Assembly (NCBI GenBank): GCA_964507405.1
Contig: CAZDPJ010000033.1
Location: 1-12,295, forward strand
DNA: 12,295 nt
Origin: UMGS75 sp964507405
GTDB taxonomy: Bacteria > Bacillota_I > Bacilli_A > ML615J-28 > CAG-313
Direction of reading: 5' to 3'
Part shown: positions 7,391-12,295 of the stretch, piece by piece
How positions within the stretch are numbered: position 1 is the stretch's first letter
How the letters are laid out: each line of letters opens with the position of its first letter
Program-made: the position numbers and the translations under genes
Notes under the pieces: model-generated
Database searches by the model: none
Seen by the model: the letters and a program-made list of their open reading frames with translations, nothing else
Told to the model about the DNA's origin: nothing

Positions 7391-7919
7391 TTGATAAAAA
7401 AGATTTATCATATTGGCTTTCTATATTCGGCAAGTATATTACTATAGTTGATTATAGTTTTTGTTGGGTTCTATGCTACAATACTAAGTTTATATAAGTT
7501 AATTACACTTAAAGCTTTTGTATTAATAATTCCTATAATATCAGGTTTATATATTGCAATATTTTCTGTTATGTAATCATTTGTAACATTTCTAATAAAA
7601 TGATATTAAATAACGAAGGAATCACTGACAAAGGCCAAAAAACAAAGTGAAAAATTCAACATAAAGAATTTATTAAATTTTGTAAAATTAAAAACGTCAA
7701 ATTAATTTGTGCACGTATAGATTCTAAGGGAAAACAAATAAATATTACTGGAATTGCTACCATGAGACCACTTATATTTTTTGAATTTGAATTACAAAAC
7801 GAAACTTCAAAACTAATATATATAGAAATTTATGTTGTACGACAAAGAAAAAAATATTGGATTTAATTAATAAATTTACTAATCATAATTTTTCATATTG
7901 TAATTTAGAAAAAGGTTGA
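7391..7919 (+). pseudogene. Decayed two-TM protein with PH-like tail, behind the second RHS C-terminus
   Basis: An AGGAGGA site (7377-7383) precedes a TTG at 7391, 16 bases after the RHS remnant stop. The reading gives two hydrophobic segments (GFLYSASILL-stop-LIIVFVGF and FVLIIPIISGLYIAIFSV), broken by TAG at 7445 and TAA at 7574. The frame then moves to MILNNEGITDKGQKTK, which has a TGA at 7648, and goes on through NVKLICARIDSKGKQI, RPLIFFEFELQNETSKLIYI and VRQRKK. A last frame change in the A-run near 7846-7853 continues to ILDLINKFTNHNFSYCNLEK and a TGA stop at 7917-7919. DSKGK, RP-LFFEF and NFSY are features I recall from small membrane proteins of Firmicutes. Two TM segments plus a PH-like tail repeat the design of the protein at 4803-5240, although the sequences are not evidently related. 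It was probably the immunity partner of the second RHS tip. Confidence 0.65.
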
Positions 7920-7981
7920 TCTATCAATATTTAGGAAAAAAGAAAATAAATAGAAAATTATGACGATGTAATTTAGTTTGT

Positions 7982-8021
7982 GGCATAAAAAAGCAATAAT
8001 TTTATTTTATGCTTTTTTGCC
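7982..8021. terminator. Bidirectional rho-independent terminator
   Basis: AAAAAAGCA (7987-7995) pairs perfectly with TGCTTTTTT (8010-8018), and an outer GGC/GCC (7982-7984 with 8019-8021) closes the hairpin past a 2-base bulge. A-run and T-run on both sides make it work in either direction. It closes the decayed RHS/immunity cassette and separates it from the region to the right. Confidence 0.8.
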
Positions 8022-8058
8022 AATACACATTTTTATTTTAGTTAAATTTTATATTTAA

Positions 8059-8304
8059 TTTTTTTTAGGATTTCTATTATATGGAATAGCTTTATTTAAA
8101 GTGAACATATTTCTATTTATTAATCTATTAAAATTAGAGTATCTGTTTCCAGATTTTAGAATTGTTTTAATTTTTGAATTCACTCTTTTAATTGGTCATT
8201 TGATATTTATTATAAATATTATTTTTATAAAAAATAGTTGCAAAAATGATATAAAAACATCAAAATATAGTATACATTTAAGATGTAAAAAAGGGGGAAT
8301 TTTA
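8059..8304 (+). other. Hydrophobic open stretch, probably membrane-protein remnant
   Basis: The frame is open from 8059 and runs into the next gene's start at 8305. A GTG at 8101 is the only plausible start, and it has no ribosome binding site. The product is hydrophobic, with likely membrane segments (NIFLFINLLKLEYLF, RIVLIFEFTLLIGHLIFIIN) and a polar tail (KNSCKNDIKTSKYSIHLRCK). I do not recognise it. Strong hydrophobicity can arise by chance from T-rich DNA, so it may not be a gene at all. It could be the end of a broken membrane protein carried with the RHS cassettes. Confidence 0.25.
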
Positions 8305-9476
8305 ATGAAAAATAATAATTTTTTAAGTTTTTTAATGGCTAAATTTGATGAAAAGATTTTGTGTAAAGTCAAAGAATTTTAGTTGAAAATCTATATAAAA
8401 ATGTTAATTTATTTAACAATGATATTGTGAATATTAATGATGTAAAAAATGTAGATTTAAATTATAAGCAAGTATGGATTGATAGTAAAGACAACAATAA
8501 GATTGATTTTGATATTGTTGTTGAAGTAGATGCTGATGTAAATGCATATAATAGAAAGCTAAAAGAACAATGTATTCATAGTATAAGATTATTAGTATTA
8601 GTAAAATGTGGCGGTGATTTGTCAATTAAATTAAAAGATTTTAGAATTTACGGAGTGGAAGATTATGTAATGTCTAAGCCAGAAAAACCAATGTCTGGTG
8701 ATATGGTGCCGATTATATTTAGAAATGAATATGAAAAATATGGTGAAGAAATTTTAAAAAAGTATTATCCTGAAGGACTTGTAAGTAATAAACCAATTGA
8801 TATAAAAAAACTTGTAACAAATATGGGGTTACAAGTTTTTAAAACCAAAATAACTAAAAATCAGTCAGTTTTTGGACAGCGATATTTCGAAGATACTAAA
8901 ACTTGGATATATAGTTGGATATCAAACCAATGGGATAATATTAATATTCCTAAAGATACAATAATCATTGATGTTGATGATTTACAAAAAGTTAATGAAA
9001 CAATTAATGAAGTCATAGTTCATGAATGTATACATTATGCGCTTCATAAATCTACTTTTTTGTTTAATCAACTATTTTATGAAAATTTGTATATATTAGA
9101 ATGTGAAAATAATGGTAAAATTAAAGGAATTGATAATAATGCTAACATTATGTGGATGGAAGAATAAGCCAATGGATTAGTTCCATATATTTTATTACCA
9201 ACTATTCCTTTTAAAAAACAAGTAAAAAAGATATTGGATAAATATGAAATAAGTAATACTTCAACATTATTAAATAATATTGAAAATGTAATTGTAGAAT
9301 TATCAATATATTATAGTGTCAAAAAGGATACTGTAAAAACTAGAATGATTGATATTGGCTATCCAGAAGCTGCTTCTGCTTTTAGTTATATTAATGAAAA
9401 TCATATTAGGCCATTTGTTTACACTAAATGTGATATAGATGAAAAAAAGTATATTCAATTGAAGCATGTGAACTAA
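8305..9476 (+). pseudogene. ImmA/IrrE-family metallopeptidase, N-terminal part of a broken ImmA-HTH protein
   Basis: The probable start is ATG 8305, with AAGGGGGA (8291-8298) upstream. After 25 codons the frame ends at TAG 8380-8382, but continuing in the next frame gives LVENLYKNVNLFNNDIVNIN and a long conserved protein, so a one-base change near 8376-8380 broke it. The second segment holds PMSGDMVPIIFRNE, KYYPEG, SVFGQRYF and the metal-binding motif V-HECIH-YALH (His at 9021 and 9033, Glu at 9024). TAA at 9165-9167 replaces the Gln of the conserved (M)WME-QAN motif, and the same frame continues with ANGLVPYILLPTIPFKKQVK to TAA 9474. Family members degrade or cleave a repressor, often in mobile elements or stress responses; the larger version with a C-terminal HTH (see 9485-10177) is common in Firmicutes. 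No confident promoter is seen. It is inactive as read unless sequencing errors explain three separate lesions. Confidence 0.8.
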
Positions 9477-9484
9477 AATAACAA

Positions 9485-10177
9485 ATGGTTAATAACAAAA
9501 AATTAATGGAGAGAGTAGAAAAAGGCTATTATCTATATATTGACTCCCATCTTATTTTTAATCATCCTAAATATATAACAAAACTTGATAATGGGTTTTT
9601 AATATTATCTGACTATGCAAGAGAAAATATGGATGAATGTTCAGTTTCATTTAACATAGAATTATTAAATAAAAAGACAATTTTTGAGGAGCCTTATTTA
9701 ATAAATTATGTAAATAAAAATATTAATGTTCAATTTGAACAAAAAATTGTTTTTCATAATGGTTTTGAAAATAGTCGTAATGAAGAAGCAAAAAATAAAT
9801 ATTATTTAGATGCTATTAAAGAACAACAAAAAATATATAATAAATTGACACCAGAATTTGTAGAATGTTTAAAAATAATAAAAAAATGGCGTAAAGTATC
9901 TAATGAATGGATTGCTGATAAAATGCTTGTAAGTGAAAAAACAGTTGAAAGAATGTTATCTGGATCTACTGAACCAAGCTACCATACATTATGCGTATAT
10001 TTACTTGTTTTAAAAACACCATATTTAATTTCTAATTATATTGAAAATATTGCCCCTAAAAGATTTGATTCTCATAAAGAAGAACAATGGCATTTACGTC
10101 AATTATTATTAGTTAATAATGGAATGGAAATGGAACAAATACGAGAAGAAGCTAAGAAATTAAAATTAAATTTATAG
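9485..10177 (+). pseudogene. C-terminal HTH part of the broken ImmA/IrrE protein
   Basis: This 230-codon open frame starts at ATG 9485, which has no ribosome binding site and lies 9 bases after the stop of the metallopeptidase part. Its beginning (KLMERVEKGYYLYIDSHLIF, then NHPKYI, DYARENMDEC) matches the middle region of long ImmA/IrrE-HTH proteins as I know them. Those proteins run without interruption from the peptidase through this part, so a third frame change lies at about 9474-9485. Residues about 130-165 (IIKKWRKVSNEWIADKMLVS, EKTVERMLSG) form a helix-turn-helix that would bind DNA. The reading stays open to TAG 10175-10177, so this half alone could persist as a stable fragment, but nothing suggests it is translated on its own. 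An independent transcriptional regulator is the alternative reading. Confidence 0.6.
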
Positions 10178-10183
10178 TTATTT

Positions 10184-10211
10184 AAAAAAGGTACCATTTG
10201 GTGCCTTTTTT
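10184..10211 (+). terminator. Rho-independent terminator after the ImmA-HTH gene
   Basis: AAAAAAGGTACCA (10184-10196) pairs with TGGTGCCTTTTTT (10199-10211) along 13 bp with one G-T wobble and a minimal loop, followed by more T-rich sequence. It lies 7 bases after the stop at 10177. The flanking A- and T-runs could let it act in both directions. Confidence 0.9.
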
Positions 10212-10237
10212 CGTGTTTTTTCCCTTATGATATAGAG

Positions 10238-10243
10238 TATAAT
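10238..10243 (+). promoter_or_regulatory. Likely -10 box of the surface-protein gene
   Basis: A perfect TATAAT sits 34 bases before the start codon at 10272, in the short gap after the terminator. No good -35 match is seen at 17 bases upstream, where the sequence is T-rich. The position supports independent transcription of the surface-protein gene. Confidence 0.5.
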
Positions 10244-10271
10244 ACTATTATATTAATATTTGAGGTGTAAT

Positions 10272-12239
10272 ATGAATAAAAAAATAATGAAATTCTTTTT
10301 AATAATTCTTTTTCTACTTACTTTTACTAAAACTAAAGTTCAAGCAAAAAGTCAAGTAATTACCCATCTAATTTTTAATAAAACATCATTTGAGATAGGT
10401 GAAGAAATTAAATTAACAATTAATCTTGAGAATTTTAGTAACTTAAATGAAACAAAAATTATAATTAAGTGTAATGACAATGTTTTTATTCCAATTAAGA
10501 AAAATGATAGTTATGGACAATTATTATCAAATTCAATTTATGATGGTTCGGTTATTAATGAATATGTAAGTGGTGGTTATATTAGATTTCAATTACAAAA
10601 AAATGATTTAAATAGTGGGTTTAATTCAGGATTTAAAAATAATATAGGTGAATTTTATTTCGAATCAAGAAAAAAAATAGATAATATTTATAATTATTTT
10701 ACATCTGGTAATTTTGAAATGCTTGAAACAGGTATAAATATTAATTTAATTGATATATACAATCAACCAATTAATCATTCAATTAATTATAGTGAAAAAA
10801 TAAAAGTATTATGGGATAAAGATAAATATGATTTAGAAGTATATGGTGAAGTACCTAACTTTATAGATGATATAAAAGTTACTAATCGTTTAATAACTGA
10901 ATATGAAATAGGGTATTCCGATATAATAAATAATACAATTTTAGGATGTCAAGTTATTACAATAACTATTTTTGATCATGTAAATAAAGATTATTTTTCA
11001 ATGTCTAAAGTCATAAATATAGTTGATACAGTAGCCCCAGTTATAACTGGAACAACTATGTTAGATATAAAAGATACTGAACTAGATAGATTAAATTTAA
11101 GTGATTATTATTGGGTTGATGATAATTACGAATTATTACCAACGGTGAATATTAAATATTACAATGATGTAAATATTGAAATTAAGAATTATGATTTATT
11201 TATTGAATATTTAAGACATCATTTAAATGGAAAAGTTATTATTAAAGCTAGTGATAAAAGCGAAAATATAAGTGAAGACTTTGTTATTAATATTAATATT
11301 TTAGATGTTTCGGCTCCTAATATTACAATTTTAAATGATTTAGAAATTAAAGATATTGATGTTAATAACTTTAATTTTGAAAAATTAATTGATATTAGTG
11401 ATAATTATGATACAAGTCCGATAATTTTTATAAAAATATATAAAGAAAACCAAGAAATTAATGAATATAACCAAGAATTAGAGCGTGGTAGTACATTAGT
11501 ATTTAAGTATTATGGTATTGATAAAAATGACAATAAAACGAATGAAATTATAGTTAAAGTAGAAGTAAAAGATACAACTGCACCTAATGTAATTGGTCCT
11601 ACAAGCACAACCATTAATGATAATGAAGTATTTAAGTATGATTTTTTAAATAAAATAACAATAACAGATAATATTGATAATAATCCTAAAACTATTATGA
11701 AGTATTTTATAAATGAAGAAGAAATGATTTATGAAGAGTGGAAAAAACAAATAGTTAAAGGGTATGTAGGAACGATTATTTATTATGGAATAGATCAATG
11801 TAATAATAAAAGTAATGAAATTAAGTGGGAAATAATCGTTTGTGATAATACAGCTCCTATAATTAAAATTAATAATATTAAAGATGGAAATAAGTATTTA
11901 AAAATAGAAAATATAAATTATGAAATAATTGATAATTTTATCGGTGATGTAAAATATTCTATTTATTTAAATGGTGTTTTGTATGAAAATGAAGCTATTA
12001 CCGAGGTTGGTAATTATACTGTAAAAATAGAAGCAACGGATAGTTCAGGAAATATTAGTGAAAAAGAAGTTAATTTTTCAATAATTGAAAATAACGTAAT
12101 TGGCTGTGGTAATGATTTAGATTGCTATTTAGATAATTATTTAGTTGTTGTGATTATTGTGACAATACTAATGATAATTATCTTAACTATCTTAACAATT
12201 AAGCTATGTGCTTGGCGAATTAAAAAGAAAGTTAGGTAA
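10272..12239 (+). CDS. Surface protein with four Ig-like repeats and C-terminal membrane anchor
   Basis: I chose ATG 10272 (655 residues) because the upstream TTG at 10260 overlaps the ribosome binding site GAGGTG (10262-10267), which serves the ATG. A signal peptide covers residues 1-24 (ends VQA). An N-terminal region of about 200 residues (FNKTSFEIGEEIKLTINLEN and on) resembles cohesin- or carbohydrate-binding-type beta-sandwiches of adhesins. Four linkers of the form D-x-x-AP occur at residues 252, 345, 434 and 525, so spacing is very regular (93, 89 and 91). They mark Ig-like units of the bacterial Big_3/HYR type, each ending in an ASDKSEN- or YGIDxxxNK-type loop. A transmembrane segment (about 623-645) with the basic tail RIKKKVR anchors it, leaving the repeats outside. 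No LPxTG is present. It probably acts as an adhesin or structural surface protein. The ligand is unknown. The gene appears intact and stands alone. Confidence 0.8.
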   Translation: MNKKIMKFFLIILFLLTFTKTKVQAKSQVITHLIFNKTSFEIGEEIKLTINLENFSNLNETKIIIKCNDNVFIPIKKNDSYGQLLSNSIYDGSVINEYVSGGYIRFQLQKNDLNSGFNSGFKNNIGEFYFESRKKIDNIYNYFTSGNFEMLETGININLIDIYNQPINHSINYSEKIKVLWDKDKYDLEVYGEVPNFIDDIKVTNRLITEYEIGYSDIINNTILGCQVITITIFDHVNKDYFSMSKVINIVDTVAPVITGTTMLDIKDTELDRLNLSDYYWVDDNYELLPTVNIKYYNDVNIEIKNYDLFIEYLRHHLNGKVIIKASDKSENISEDFVININILDVSAPNITILNDLEIKDIDVNNFNFEKLIDISDNYDTSPIIFIKIYKENQEINEYNQELERGSTLVFKYYGIDKNDNKTNEIIVKVEVKDTTAPNVIGPTSTTINDNEVFKYDFLNKITITDNIDNNPKTIMKYFINEEEMIYEEWKKQIVKGYVGTIIYYGIDQCNNKSNEIKWEIIVCDNTAPIIKINNIKDGNKYLKIENINYEIIDNFIGDVKYSIYLNGVLYENEAITEVGNYTVKIEATDSSGNISEKEVNFSIIENNVIGCGNDLDCYLDNYLVVVIIVTILMIIILTILTIKLCAWRIKKKVR

Positions 12240-12240
12240 A

Positions 12241-12275
12241 TGTGCTAAATTGTAATTAGAAGTGCAACAAAAATT
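12241..12275. other. Possible insertion-sequence terminus at right edge
   Basis: The bases TGTGCTAAATTGTAATTAG, followed by AAGTGCAACAAAAATT, resemble the terminal inverted repeat of IS30-type elements of Firmicutes as I remember it. The other end and a transposase would lie outside the window. I could not find a mate within it. Otherwise nothing is visible in the last 56 bases. Confidence 0.25.
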
Positions 12276-12295
12276 ATAAGGTTAAATATCTAGTA

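Noticed and set aside
8434..8625. 63-codon open frame on the minus strand
   Set aside because: It lies antisense inside the conserved ImmA/IrrE coding sequence, has no ribosome binding site, and its His/Leu/Tyr-rich composition is the expected shadow of AT-rich coding DNA.
9485..10177. An independent HTH regulator gene
   Set aside because: There is no ribosome binding site before ATG 9485, and its N-terminal sequence fits the middle of long ImmA/IrrE-HTH proteins, so a split gene is more likely.
10260..10271. Upstream TTG start for the surface protein
   Set aside because: The TTG overlaps the GAGGTG ribosome binding site that serves ATG 10272, and starting there would add four residues before a typical signal peptide.
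1..12295. CRISPR array, tRNA or rRNA genes
   Set aside because: No regularly spaced identical repeats, cloverleaf-like sequence or rRNA-like conserved segments were seen; repeats are limited to hairpins and protein-level duplications.

Overview
This is a strongly AT-rich window with Shine-Dalgarno sites of the AGGAGG type, TAA as the usual stop, and lipoprotein and secretory signal peptides. Together with RHS, S8-peptidase and ImmA/IrrE relatives typical of gut Firmicutes, this suggests a low-GC, host-associated Bacillota, perhaps Erysipelotrichia-like or a Mollicutes-related lineage. The affiliation is inferred from sequence style only. Tryptophan is always TGG in the intact genes, and one decayed gene still ends in what looks like an ancestral TGA stop, so I read the window with the standard code.

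Left part (1-3521). A truncated, frameshifted ISNCY-type transposase runs off the left edge on the minus strand. Next comes a promoter followed by a short leader containing an intrinsic-terminator-like hairpin and a competing pairing. The leader precedes two tightly coupled intact genes: a lipoprotein with two copies of a ~100-residue domain (594-1469) and a secreted subtilisin-like S8 protease with propeptide, catalytic domain, beta-sandwich and Cys/His module (1473-3521). The pair recalls PrcB and PrtP of the Treponema dentilisin operon.

Middle part (3514-7919). The 3' end of an RHS polymorphic-toxin gene, without its 5' end, starts directly behind the protease. It carries the RHS core and a variable C-terminus, followed 14 bases later by an intact two-TM protein that looks like its immunity partner. 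A large serine recombinase with many inactivating lesions follows. Beyond it lies a second, heavily decayed RHS-core/C-terminus plus two-TM protein cassette with the same layout. This resembles an RHS locus with a displaced spare toxin/immunity module.

Right part (7982-12295). A strong terminator is followed by a hydrophobic remnant and a large ImmA/IrrE metallopeptidase-HTH gene broken in at least three places (8305-10177). After another strong terminator comes an intact surface protein with an N-terminal cohesin-like region, four regularly spaced Ig-like units and a C-terminal membrane anchor (10272-12239). The right edge ends in sequence that may be an IS terminus.

Overall, an envelope/secretion cluster (lipoprotein, protease, RHS remnant, immunity-like protein) adjoins a decay zone at 5349-10177 where every gene is broken. 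The flanking genes are intact.
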